Below are positions 22,350 through 34,487 of a DNA stretch of 64,000 nucleotides, piece after piece. The notes beneath the pieces were generated by a model. It did not search any database. It was not told the origin of the DNA and worked only from the letters and a program-made list of their open reading frames with translations. The stretch is from Pyrrhoderma lamaoense. Taxonomy: Eukaryota; Basidiomycota; Agaricomycetes; Hymenochaetales; Hymenochaetaceae. Made by a program: the position numbers and the translations under genes. How positions within the stretch are numbered: position 1 is the stretch's first letter; the number at the start of each line of letters is the position of its first letter. The stretch is taken from NCBI GenBank assembly GCA_002794735.1, contig NBAZ01000002.1, forward strand, positions 1,054,001-1,118,000. The letters run 5' to 3'.

Positions 22350-24788
22350 ATGCTTGTGAACTTACGCAAGCCCGTGTCCGCGCTATTCTTACTTATTGGC
22401 TCGGTTGGTTCCTCTGCTCCTGAAGGTCCATGGGATAGCTTTAATTACGCACCTAGCGAAAAAGTTGTTCGCCCAACTAGCATATTCAGGACATCTGGCT
22501 CGGTAGAGAGAGGCTCTTCTTTACTTTCTGATGACGGATTCGCGACATTAAATGGAAATGGGTCTTTTATCTCTTTAGACTTCGGTATTGAGGTGAGTCT
22601 TATATTGTATGTTATGATATCTGGACACTAAATAAACCTTGATTCACCTGGAATAGGTCGGAGGATTAATCACTATGCATATCTCGCCGTCTGCAGAGTC
22701 AAGTAGCTTCTCGCTTTCATTTTCGGAATCTCCTGTTTTTGTCCGCCCATTTTCATCGGACGATTCCACATACCCAGCTCCGAATACAACATATGATGGA
22801 GTTGAGTCAGTACTCGCACCACTACCATCCGGCGCTTGGACTCAACCATCTGAACGCCTCCGTGGCGGCTTCCGTTATCTCACAATTGTGTCCAACTCTG
22901 ATGATGCAGTCTCAATCGGTAACGTCACGTGTGAAATCTCGTTTATGCCTCATATTGAGAATATGCGCAATTATTCCGGATACTTTTTTGCGAAGGATCC
23001 TATCTATAAGGACTCAGACTTTTTGACGAAAATATGGTATGCTGGGGCTTATACGGTCCAAACTAATGTTGTACCCTTGAATACTGGGAGGCAGATACCG
23101 GCTCTGGCGTCTCCCAGTATGTCATTAATTTGATACTAGACTAAAGGCACTTGATCATATGCTAATTAATCAACGATGTTAGACTGGGCGAACAATGCTA
23201 CACTAGGCGTTGCTGGACCGATCATTGTAGACGGGGCTAAGCGAGACAGAGCAGTTTGGCCAGGTAGTAGTAAACCTTTTGATATTTTTCTCAGGATTAA
23301 TGAGTTATACCAAATCTATCAGGTGATATGGGTATAGCAGTACCGACCGCCTTTGTCAGTACTAATGATTTACTCCCTGTTAAAAACGCACTATCAACGA
23401 TGTTCAGTGCGATTAACCCAGAAACTGGAGCACTACCTGAAAGTGGACCTCCACTTAGTCAGCTTGATAGCGACACTTATCATGGTTGGACCCTCGTAGG
23501 AACTCATAATTATTACCTGTACTCGGGTGACATTGACTGGCTACAGACAGTCTGGGCTAATTACGTATGTTCCTACTTGATCAAACAAGTGCTATTATAT
23601 ACAACTAATGATTACCAATTTCCATCAGACAAAAGCCGTTCAATACCTAGAGAACAAATCAATATCTAATGGGCTTATCAACATAACTGGATTGCGAGAT
23701 TGGGCTCGACTTGGTGGTGGGGGTATTAATGCGGAAGGGAATGCTATCTACTACAAGGTTAAACATATTTTACTCTTTATATTTCGTACTACTACTGGTC
23801 TAGAGCTCATCGCTGGAGTTGTTATTGTTTATAGGTCCTTACAAACAGCGCCGATCTTGCTACATATCTCAACGATACGGACTTAGCGACGGCATGGTCG
23901 ACAAATGCATCTATAGTCAAATCCTCATTTAACGATGTCTTCTGGATCGATTCCCTCGGAATGTACCGTGATAATGATACGACAACACTCTGTCCTCAAG
24001 ACGCAAACTCCTTTGCGGTCCTTTTCAACCTCACGCAGAATGCAAGTCAAGCTAATTCGATCAGCGCAGGTCTGGAGAAGAATTGGAACGAGCTCGGTGC
24101 AGTTGCTCCCGAATTGCCGGATACAATCTCGCCTTTTATTGGTGGTTTTGAGCTACAAGCGCATTTTACTTCTGGGAATGATGAACGTGCGATGGATCTT
24201 CTGAGGAGAGAGTGGGGGTACATGTTGTACACTAACCTGAGTGTACAGTCTACTCTACTAGAAGGATATACAGCGAATGGGTCTCTGGGGTTCGTATTGG
24301 TAATCGTTTTCTAGAACTCATCTGTTTTATTACCCGTTATTCGTTGAACGTAACTAATAGTAACACTACATTTCTCCACTTCTCCAATTTCTTCCAGATA
24401 TCGATCTTACCGAGGATATAATTACGACCCAGCTTACACTTCTCATGCGCATGGATGGAGTTCCGGTCCGACTTCATCATTGACGAACTTCGTCCTCGGA
24501 CTACAAATAACAACACCAGTAGGCCATAATTGGACCCTCGCGCCTCATACGTCCGGTCTATCCGCTGCCGAAGGTGGGTTCGAGACCCCCTTGGGTTGGT
24601 TCGGAGCGAAGTGGGAAATAAGTGGTAAAACATTTACGATCTCTGTTGATACACCGGAAGGTACCCACGGACTGGTAACTATCCCACTCGGATCCATAAA
24701 AGAAGTTGAAGTAGACGGTAAGAAAATGAAAGGCGATTCTTCGACGTTCTCGATTGGTGGTGGGAATCATAAGATTGTTGCTTCTTGA
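22350..24788 (+). CDS. Glycoside hydrolase family 78 (alpha-L-rhamnosidase-like), secreted, seven exons
   Basis: Predicted secreted enzyme that would remove terminal alpha-L-rhamnose from plant glycosides or pectin. Exons 22350-22592, 22657-23116, 23183-23263, 23323-23564, 23629-23757, 23835-24289 and 24398-24788 stay in phase and give 666 aa with no break. A hydrophobic N-terminus (MLVNLRKPVSALFLLIGSVG) fits a signal peptide. The (alpha/alpha)6-barrel signature DGAKRDRAVWPGDMG at about residues 249-263 matches the acidic active-site region of GH78, followed by DSDTYHGWT, NYYLYSGDIDWL and GLRDWARLGGGG. The C-terminal beta domain is typical (SGLSAAEGGFETPLGWF). There are many N-x-S/T glycosylation sites. 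The family call is firm; substrate is inferred. It is convergent with the GPHR gene, with 164 bp between the stops. Confidence 0.9.
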
Positions 24789-24952
24789 TTTTTCCTGCAT
24801 GATCGCCTGCTCCGTAGTATGCTAAGTAATGAGTGTACATGTACATGTACTATACATAATTATCTTTGTAGCAAAATAGGGGTTTTTCTATGTTAGTCTT
24901 CTTTAATGGATATTTTGTCGAGATTTTCTTCAGTCTCTGCAACAGCCTGTCG

Positions 24953-27211
24953 TCATATAGGGGTCTCACCTAGCTTTGTTGCACCGTTTATTCGTTCGTC
25001 TAACCATAGATATGCTCCTGTGGCTAATGCTGATAGCAAATAAGAGTAATCAAAGGCTGCTCCAAAAACCTCATACGCTGGAAGGGTAGCTAATAGGCTA
25101 GGGTCTGAACCATCTGAAGAGGTTGTTGGGGGAAAGCAGTACGGAGTTGTACTAGGGTTGAGATCAGATAAGTGCCCTGTGGAGATTGTGGGTAATTATC
25201 AGATAATTAAGTTGCAAGAAATTGCCTTGCGTACCATTATTTGTGCAAGAATAAGCATCAGTAAGGAAGCACCTAGGTTTTGGCTAGTAATTCTCAAGAA
25301 CTAGAGGCAGGATTAAAATTGAATATCCCCAGAGAAGTTGAGCTGTCAGGTAGGTACACACGACTTACCCTTGATACTGCCTTGAGGATGAATCTTATAC
25401 TGCTTAGTATGATAGCACCGACCAGTATAAGGCTGATTTGTCTCGAAACCGCGAGGATATTATCTGTGCTTAGATGTATGAACGGAAGTGCATTTATAAG
25501 ATGCGTTAAAACAAGCGCAATGAGATCCGTATAAGAACTTCTTTTGTCATCATTAAGCCCCGTCGAATGGAAGGGGTTAAAAATGTTAAGCAAGCACTGC
25601 GACGAATTTTATTCAAATAAAGTGAGTGAAGTTATACGTGATCACAAAAAATTGTGATTACACTTATAGTTCGGATGATACAATACAGAGCGAAGATGCG
25701 ACCCATCCACTGCACTGCTCTCCCGCGAGCAGTTCGATTATACACCGATTTAGCATGAATACTTTTGAGTGAATCTAAGTTTCGGTTCATCTGGTATTCC
25801 AAGTCCAATAGTCCAGTAATCTCTCGTTGGATAGACGTTAACTCTAAGTTAAAGGTTCCCAACTATTCGACTGTTGGCATAGAAAAAATGATTGACATAC
25901 CCGAGCTACCAGTGATACTCGAAGCCATTCGAGATATCCAAGAGTAATCATCTTTCCCCTGAAAAAGTAAATCTTAGCCATATCCATATAATACATGTAT
26001 CTATCTTGGTGGGTTTACAAAAGGACGTCAGGCACTAAAACATGAAGTGAATATTTCCTCAAATTCAAGCGAGAAATCATCCAAAAAGCGTAGGTAGCTT
26101 ATAGTTCCTGGCGTCCTTTCATATACCCACCTGTAGTATACGGAAAAAGATCTAACAGATGAAGTTTGTAAGCGTCGTTCTTCCCTCCTTCTAGTTTGTA
26201 TATCATTTCGGATACGTTTGAGAGCTTCCGCCGCCGCTGCAACCTCTTGTTCGGTAGGTGCGCGTCTAATTCGTGTTGTCATTATCTAGTTTTACTGCCA
26301 ATTTTTCTCTAATAAGGTCAGAATTCCGTACCTGTTTGATTCAGAAAAGACGGGAGTATATTCCCAGATATTCCTTGCAGCACCAAGGCCAGACAGAAGA
26401 CCCATAGTGAATGTCCCAAACACAATTAACCGGGCAAGAGATATAGATTCTATGTTTGATGATGTGAGGCCCTCTGGAACAGGGATAAGAGAAAAGGCAA
26501 AGAGGTAGATTGAATAAGGGATAAGTGCCATCATTACTCGCATCGGCATGGATCGACTACGGGACAAGCTTCCTGTTATCATTTTCAGCACAATATAATG
26601 GGCTCGATCATTATCTATGGGTATTTGACTGACCAAGAGGGGATTGATAAGTTAGGATGATATTTTGTGATAATGGTATAACAAGGAGTATCATGATTAA
26701 AAGAAGGAAAAGCGACATCCTCCAATTTAGATATCGACTCCTAAGACGATATGAGTTTCTTTGAAGGACAGTAGTGAGCATCAGCTTTACGTGCCTCGCA
26801 TTGAATACCTGGATCTCTTGGCACATAAAGAGAAGAAAAAGCGTACAAGACTCTGAGAAACAAACTGAAAAGCTCATTCTCGCAATATTTGAATGTTTTA
26901 ATACTGAGAGTGATTTTGATCTTTTCGAAAGGAGTCCTTCTCTCAATGTGCTTGGAGCTGGAAGCGGATCCAGCTCGACGTCAGAGTCGGCGTCAACAGC
27001 CTCCCTTATCGCTTCTACATCGTTCCCAGAAGTAAGGCTCTGGAGATCGTGAAAGACAGTGCTTAGGAGGTATTTATAGCAAGCAAAGAATAGCGCTGCA
27101 CTGGAAGGGTCGCATTAAACCTTCCATCCATATTTGAACACAGGAAACATCAGCTCACCGACTTATTGTTATTAAAGCTGAGTTTATTACAGTCAGATAT
27201 CCGACAGACAT
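24953..27211 (-). CDS. Golgi pH regulator (GPHR / GPR89) homologue, nine exons, one apparent frame break
   Basis: Multi-pass membrane protein; in animals GPHR is an anion channel that keeps the Golgi acidic, and plant relatives are called GTG. Exons: 27159-27211, 26634-27100, 26332-26572, 26142-26265, 25901-25958, 25662-25843, 25369-25596, 25235-25300, 24953-25176. Family landmarks: N-terminal AALFFACYKYLLSTVFHDLQ, then SRSMPMRVMMALIPYS and LLSGLGAARN (the family has LLSGFGAV here), a basic cytosolic stretch, and the C-terminal ABA_GPCR-type domain with SRQISLILVGAIILSSIR, ASLLMLILAQIMGTYLISTL and YEVFGAAFDYSYL. The last exon is one base short of phase: a run of five G (plus strand 25128-25132) should be six to join RTAFP to TTSSDGSDPS. 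Corrected length is 547 aa. It shares a 640-bp divergent promoter with DCN1. Confidence 0.88.
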
Positions 27212-27851
27212 TCGAGTGACTGGTTTTCGTTATGCACAAGTTAAGTTGCAAAAATCGTTGTTAAGTCAAGATTACGGTGACAAGTAACTAGTACTGTTAA
27301 AATATGGTATCACTAGGTCACGACGCGACGTGTTCTTGTCCTGAAGGGGGATTACGTTCGGTTTTACCGTTTCTAGTAGCTTTGTTCGATTGGCGTTTCC
27401 AAACTAGCTCCGCCGATATCCTCTGATACACTCGGTTGTATATAATTCTGTGAACACATGTATGCATGTATAGTGAGATTAGTGGACACAGCATGTACTA
27501 CTTATATTTACATGTAAGATTACTAATACTCCCACCACGGTATTGTCGTGCAAATATATGCTTACCTAATAGGGAATGACGTATACTACTTAATTACCAT
27601 ATAAGGCAGGTACAGGCAACGGGTTAGTTGCAAGCATGGTAAGCGTCTGACTGCGAGAACTTGTCCATCCAGATAACGTTAACTGCACTCATTCCACACG
27701 CACCAGGGCCACCAAGCTGCAGCTCTTTACCACCTCTACGAGCCCCTATACTTTTGTTCTTTTCACTTTACTCACTTATTTCGCATATCGCTGGTGCCGT
27801 AACGTTAACGCGAATAATAACATCAACAAAGGAGGATCAGAACGGGAACAA
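27212..27851. promoter_or_regulatory. Shared divergent promoter region, GPHR (minus) / DCN1 (plus)
   Basis: The two start codons point away from each other across 640 bp, so regulatory sequence must be shared or closely packed. I see no clear TATA box or other motif that I would name. Confidence 0.5.
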
Positions 27852-29240
27852 ATGGTGAGCTCTACACCCCTTTCTTCAATGAATGAAACCCTGTGAGAGC
27901 ACTGTAAAAAGAATGAGGTATATCAGATGAATGATAACTAATCTATAAAATGTGTTCTATGTAGTCTAAATCTTCAAGGGGCAGTAAGTCATCTGCCGAG
28001 AGGCAGCTTGAGACGAGTATTGCGCAGTTCTGTAGTGTAACTGGAGCATCGTAAGCCCCTTCTGCGAATATCAGCTATCTGACACAAGCTAACTCGCTGA
28101 TCCTTCTGGTACTATATTATGGTGATCGAATATGTAACCTTGACCGTTCGGTATCTATCACCTTACAATTCAAAGGACTAAGGACGCAAGGAAGTTCTTG
28201 GAAAAGTATAGACGCCTAGATGCGGCGATCGATAATTTCTACAACGATCCGAATCAGTTTGGCGGAGTATCATCGAAGAAGGCTGATGCTGAGCGAACTG
28301 CCCGACTGAATGCATTATTTGATCAATACAAAGGTGCGTCATTCTCTATTTAACGCCCGTCATCTGATGTTGAAACATAGACACAGACCCGGATGAAGAT
28401 GAGATCAAGATAGATGGAACACTAAAATGGTGTGAGCATCTAGGAGTTAATCCTGAGGACGTTGTTTTACTGGCAGTTGCATATGAACTCAAATCCATGT
28501 CTATGGGCACTTGGACGCGTAGCGGATGGGTAGATGGTTGGCGTGCTTTAGGGTAGGGACACTCTATGCCGAAACACATCTTAGTACTCATAATTTTCAA
28601 GGCAAGACACAATTGAGGGCATGAAGGCAACTCTAGCACAATTATCTCATAAACTTGCATCAGATTCACGCTATTTCCAAAAGGTATATGCGCATACATT
28701 TGATTTTGCGAGGGCAGAAGGTGCGCGCAGTGTTGGTAAGTCATATATATCTACAATCAAGTGTGAACGAGGGTGGATCTTTAACTGATTACGCGCATAT
28801 TCAAAGGTATCGATGATGCCCAAGGTTTCTGGAGTCTGCTACTTCCTTTTGGTCTAGCAGGGGGTGCTCTGAGTCACATAACGTCTGATGGAGAAGACGA
28901 TGACGATGTAATGAACGACGATGAAGAAGGATGGAAACCTGAACACACAGATTTGTGGTTCGAGTTTCTCAGGGAAAAAGGCGGTAAGGGTATCAGTAAG
29001 GATACTTGGTTAATGGTATGCGTTTTTTAGAAGAAGTTTGCAATTGTCATGCTCACTGTTCCTCAATAGTTCTTAGAATTTATGCGTACAATTGACTCTA
29101 AATTCGAGAAGTACGACGAAACAGGTACTAGAGTTACTCAGCTATATCCTATCAAAATATCTACTGATAATACTTGAAACGTAGCGGCTTGGCCTTCGAC
29201 TATTGATGACTTTGTGCTTTGGGTCCGGAAAAGGCTTTAA
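27852..29240 (+). CDS. DCN1: DCN1-like cullin neddylation protein, eight exons
   Basis: Scaffold-type E3 that promotes Nedd8 transfer from Ubc12 to cullins. Exon 1 encodes only the start Met (27852-27854). Further exons: 27965-28050, 28176-28333, 28381-28552, 28602-28735, 28807-29015, 29070-29124 and 29185-29240, all in phase, 290 aa. The N-terminal UBA-like segment (ETSIAQFCSVTGASTKDARKF) is followed by the potentiating-neddylation (PONY) domain: DEDEIKIDGTLKWCEHLGV, ELKSMSMGTWTRSGWVDGW, YFQKVYAHTFDFAR and the C-terminal IDDFVLWVRKRL. An acidic insertion (DGEDDDDVMNDDEEGW) lies in the PONY domain. No frame break. Confidence 0.93.
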
Positions 29241-31086
29241 GAAACTGAATGTAGAAACTTCTGAAAGAATTAAGTACGAATGTATACGAGATTAACGAAA
29301 TCAGGCATCGTATAGTAGTGTAAGTTTGGTTTTGGGACTCTTTCGAAACTTCAGGATGAGGTTTGTACACACAATCCCTAGATGCATGTAATTGAGTTGC
29401 ATGATGTACAATGTAACCATCACTTTTCACAAATCTATTTCCATCATCCTTCTACTAGCGCGAGCCTGAGTCCTAGCGACATGGAAGATTGATTATTATG
29501 CAGATCGATGAATATGTGCATGTCAAGTATAAATTAACGGTATATCATGTTCAGATGACCTTGGAATGAATATTAAAGAACTCTTGCGGAACCATTATAT
29601 TATCCGATGATCCCACACTCTTCGTATTTAAAAGCCACCTCTGCTTTGAAGTCGACTGATTCTACTTCCCCCTTTTTCCTTCCTTCTGTATTGCGAGATG
29701 TGATTGATGTGCCCCGACTCAGTCCTATCAAATGAATATCATCACTCCTTTCACCTATCTTTACGATTTGTCGTTATTCACTTCCTTATGAATGCTTGTT
29801 TAAGCTACCTATCACTTCGAAGTATATTTGAGAGTCTTTGTTCGTTCGTGAGTGGAAACTTCTTTCTCCATAGTCATTATGGTGGAGGTCTCCGAATTAT
29901 CTGTTGAAGGAAGTGAGGATGATAGAAGTGAGTTTAGTATACATATTAACTCTTTGTTTCTTTGTACTTTTCATTTTTGTCCTCTGCTTTACTATTACCC
30001 ATGCATCATCTGCCTTCTTCCTCTACTGGAGTACACAATACCTGGCCTATCGTTTTTGTTTAATCCAGGTCATTCAGACTTCTAATCCAGAATATGTTGG
30101 AGACAACCAGGTTCCTAAATAATCATATATTTTGAAGGGAAACTGACACTGATAAACGTTCCCTTTATATCTAGTAACATGATTTACTTCAAAGACTGTA
30201 TACTAGGTCTTGTTAGTTCGGACTCCCCTTTGGCAATGTTTACACATTTACAACTCCGAAGCCACCATGCGAGTCACTGGTAGGCAGTATCGCGTTAACT
30301 GCATTACAAGCGCTTCCCGTAAGCTCCCACTCTCCATCAGAACCTAATGATGCTGAGGGTCAATCTGAATTCGGGAAAGAGCAAGACAAGCCATCTATTT
30401 AGCTCGGATCCAAATTCCATGGTCAACAAGGGCTTTATTCCGTGTCTGACATGTCATTTTTAATTATTTTATATGTACTCTCTCACATAAATGGCCTTTG
30501 ATCTGGGCGGTTCTTTGAGCATGAGAGAAGATCTGATGACGGAACTCGAGATATATATGTTTTGTAGTCTCATAGACTCATAGACTCATATTTGTTGAGT
30601 ACTACTGTTTTGATCCCCGCTATCAGCTTGGTTACCCATATTTCGTACTGCAAATCGAGGCATAGGGTATTTATGGCTGGGGTAGATAGATTCTGGTATG
30701 AAAATCAGGTGGAAAATGATTTTTCTTACTTGTTTTTCGCCTTATCAAAGCAACCATATATGAATTTTGTATAAAACAAGAGTTGTGTCTGCATGTATAT
30801 ACTACGATATAGTAGTACCCAATAGTACTATCAATAGCAGTATAAAAGCAGTGTGACTGGGTCAGCTTTAGTCATATGATATGTATGAGTCACTGATACT
30901 TAGTAATTGATTTGTACATGAGGTTAATTGATACCAAGAGTTACATTACTTTTTGTTACATTACTCTGTGACGTGTAACGTTGTGTAAGATACAAGCCCT
31001 GTTCTCACGGCAAGTATTTTGACGCGACCGTTCACAAAGTCACGTCGCATCCTTCCTCTATCTCTCTTGCCCTCACAACATCAATA
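29241..31086. other. Intergenic between DCN1 and the nucleoporin gene
   Basis: AT-rich, with short hydrophobic frames (for example 29704-29907 and 29904-30122) that lack start context, splice logic or domain content. I see nothing I can assign. Confidence 0.5.
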
Positions 31087-34000
31087 ATGTTCGGGGGTAC
31101 CTGGGGAAACCAAAATCAGCAGCAACAGCAGCAACAGGGAACATCTGCATTTGGTCAGCAACAACCGCAACCCAATGCATTCGGGTCAAGCGGTACCAAT
31201 GGTAAGTAGTGTCCCTGAGTTTTTGTATGTTTGAACCCAAATTGATATTCAAAGCGCGTTTATGTTATTGTTGTTTCATCTTTATTTGCCTGCTGACTTT
31301 CACCCCCGTATTTCTCACACTATGTCTGCCTTCGGTGGTGCTGGTCAACCTACAGCCTTTGGAGGGGGCGGTAGTGCGTTTGGTCAACAACCACAACAAC
31401 AGCAGCAGCAGCAGCCTCAGCCTGTGAACCCAATGTTTGGAAGTGCGGCAGCTGCTCCTTCCACGTCTGGAACGTCAGCTTTCGGTGCGATCAGTGATAT
31501 TTTGGTAGAATTGAAGAAAGACTAACAACGATTTAATTCTTAAGGCGCGTTTGGAGGTGGCGGGACATCAGCTTTTGGTGCAAAGCCTTCAGCGTTTGGC
31601 GCGTTTGGTGGCGGGAACACTGGAACATCAGCCTTTGGATCTGGTACGAGTGCATTTGGCCAACCTGCAGCTTCTAGTACGAGTGCTTTTGGCCAGCCTG
31701 CAGCAACAGGAAGCGCGTTTGGTGCTACTAATACTAGTATATTCGGAGCGAAGCCTGCCGCAACTAGTGCATTCGGTAGTACGTCTACAAGTGCGTGTTT
31801 ACCTTTTTGTTATCGATATCAATAGGTCACGAGGTACTGATGAACTTCCCAAACTCTCTTAGATGGTGCCCAGAATCCGGATGGTATCGTCCCGCCTGTC
31901 TCAACAGGGTCTTCAAACCCACAGTACCAGGTTTATAGTGAAAAGGATACTGGTCCTGGAGGATCCACGGTAACACTCAACTTTCAAAGTATCAGTACCA
32001 TGCCTGCTTATAGGGGTACCTCATTCGAAGTAAGTATTTACTTGCCTAGGAAAGTTGACTGTAGCTTTTTTCTAATCTTGTATTTGCTAGGAAATACGTA
32101 TGCAAGATTATATGCAGGGACGAAAGGCATCTGCTCCTAATGCATTTGGACAAACATCATCATTCGGAATGGCTCCCTCCACATCCACATCTGCTTTCGG
32201 ACAGCCGTCGACAGGTACTAGTGCGTTTGGCGCATTTGGTCAGAACCAACAACAGCAGAATACAACTCAACCAGCGACCGGTTTCGGAGCATTTGGCCAG
32301 AATACCAACACTGGGACATCTGCCTTTGGAGCAACACCCGCTACAGGTACAGGCGCATTCGGTGCCTTTGGCCAGAATAATCAGCAACAACAGCAGCCGC
32401 AGCCTAGTGCTTTTGGTGGAGGGGCGTTTGGGCAAAGTAATCAGCAGCAGCAACAACAACAGCAGCCCGCTACCAGCGCTTTCGGAGCATTCGGTCAAAA
32501 TAACAATGCACCAAAACCTTTCGGTGCCTTTGGAGGGGCGAATACGGGCACAAGCGCATTTGGTTCCAGTGCGTTTGGTCAGAATCAGGGACAAACGACA
32601 AGTGCTTTTGGCCAACCCCAGAATCAAGGGACGAGCGCCTTCGGTGCATTTGGTAAATTTCATATCATAATACTATATTCACCCATTATCTTATTCTTTA
32701 TATATTTCAGGTCAAAATAAGCCTAATAATGCCTTTGGTCAACCTTCTCAGCCCTCAGCTTTTGGTGCGTTTGGACAGAATCAACAACAAAACCAACAAC
32801 AACCATCGACTGGCCTCTTTGGTAACACAAATACTAGCACTACTGGAACAGGTTTATTTGGTCAAAACACCCAGCAAACTAACCCGCAACCGACAACAGG
32901 CTGTATGTAATTTTATGACTTAGTGTGTGATGCTTTTCTTTGACAAGTCACAGTATTCGGGCAGCCCCAACAGCAGCAGCAACAACCAGCTTCCACCGGC
33001 TTGTTTGGTGGCGGAACGGGTCTTTTTGGAAACAACAACAATAACCAAAATAAGCCAGGTAGGCACTCCTATAACGAAACTATGAAGGTAACTAATGAAA
33101 GTTTTACTAAATTCAATAAGCCCCCGTTTTTGGAGCTAGTTCGTTCGGGCAACCCACCCAGGCAGCAAATGCGACAACGCAACCAACTACTGGTCTATTT
33201 GGACAACCTCTCAATCAGCAGAATACTCAAACGACTGGGACGGGTGCTTTCGGTGGGGGAGCTTCTATCTTCGGCTCCAAGCCAACAACGACGGCTTTCG
33301 GTCAGTCAACTACTCAACCATCCTCTACTGGATTTGGATCTTCCTTGTTTGGAAGTAGCGCACTGGGGTCTAATTCTGGAACTGGTCTCTTTGGACAATC
33401 TACTCAAAACAACGCCACTCAAAATCCAGGTCTGACAGCCTCAGTTGCTCAGCCAGTTCAACAGAACCTGCCGATCTTTAGCCTCTTGCAAAGCTCGACA
33501 CAAGCACCAGTCATTGATTCGCAACCAAAGAAAATGTCAAGCTACTTTCTTGATGTTCCACAGCGCTCATCACTTTCACTGTCTTCTACACGCTTTGGTA
33601 ATGGGAATAAGTTACGTGGTTTTGGAAATTCACAATCTTCAGCTGGTTTGAGTAGGAACAGTGGAAGCTTGTCATCTACTATGACAGTATCAACTGTAAA
33701 TAGTCTGAAAGCGTCTTCTCTGAATCGCAGTGGAGGTGGATCATTGAGTTTACTAGGACCTGATGCGTTCTTAGGCAAGTCAGCGTCACTGGGAAGCGAG
33801 AACAAACCTAGCCCGAAGAAACTTGTCTTAGATAAGAAGATGGACCCGAGTGAGGTCTTTGGAAGGGCTGCGGCTAAAGGATCTTCTATCAACGGAACGT
33901 CAAAGGTGGCATTTAATCCTGTTATGTCTGCTGCTGCTCGTGATAAGGAGCTCTTTTCTACTCCACCTCCTGCACCTGCGCCAGGCGAGAAAACGACTAC

Positions 34001-34487
34001 GTCAGGGAAGAAGACTGGAGATGATGAGACAGGCAAAGAGTTGAAAGAAGGAGATTACTACGTCAAGCCTCCCCTGTCTGTCTTGCGCTCACTGAGCAAC
34101 AGGGAATTATCGTCAATAGAGGGCTTGGTTGTGGGGAGGAAAGGCTATGGGGAGATACAGTTCCTTGAACCTGTTGATCTTACAGCTCTGCCAAAACTTT
34201 CTGCCCTGTTAGGGAAGGTAGTACAAATTGAGAATAAGGAGGCTGTGATCTACCCAGATGAGGGGGATGATGTCAAGCCACCGCCAGGGGAGGGTGTTAA
34301 TGTCAAGGCGAGAATTATCCTGGAGAAATGTTTCGCTATCGACAAAGCGACTGGAGAAAACATTGTTGATGAGAATCATCCTGCGTTTATAAAAAATGTG
34401 AGGAAGCTCAAAAACATGAAGCATACAAAATTTGAAAGTTATGAGAATAAGTCCGGAAAATGGACTTTTATTGCTGAGCATTTCTAA
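31087..34487 (+). CDS. Nup98-type FG nucleoporin with GLEBS motif and C-terminal autoproteolytic-type domain
   Basis: Nuclear-pore component (Nup98 / yeast Nup100-Nup116-Nup145N family) whose FG repeats form the transport barrier. About eight exons with 3' blocks starting near 31545, 31861, 32091, 32711, 32953, 33136 encode many SAFG, GAFG, GLFG and Gln-rich spacers, roughly 960-970 aa. A GLEBS-type Gle2/Rae1-binding motif lies within the FG region (QYQVYSEKDTGPGG then STMPAYRGTSFEEIRMQDYM, about 31918-32110). The last part carries the nucleoporin2 domain (VGRKGYGEIQFLEPVDL, FIKNVRKLKNMKHTKFESY, WTFIAEHF). The protein ends exactly at His-Phe, where Nup98 precursors self-cleave, and no Nup96 part follows. 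The exon 1/exon 2 junction is unresolved: I find no in-frame AG acceptor before MSAFGGAG at about 31322. Confidence 0.92.

Noticed and set aside
25765..25947. Plus-strand open frame inside the GPHR gene
   Set aside because: It is antisense to GPHR exons 5 and 6, which are supported by family motifs and phase.
27620..27680. tRNA-like stretch near GGGTTAGTTGCAAGCATGG
   Set aside because: No consistent acceptor stem, anticodon arm or GGTTCGA-type T-loop could be paired.
29704..30122. Hydrophobic plus-strand frames that might be a small secreted or membrane protein
   Set aside because: Two frames overlap, composition is T-rich, and no signal peptide plus mature domain could be argued.
32160..32663. 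Long minus-strand and second plus-strand open frames in the nucleoporin gene
   Set aside because: These are shadows of the repetitive FG-coding sequence.
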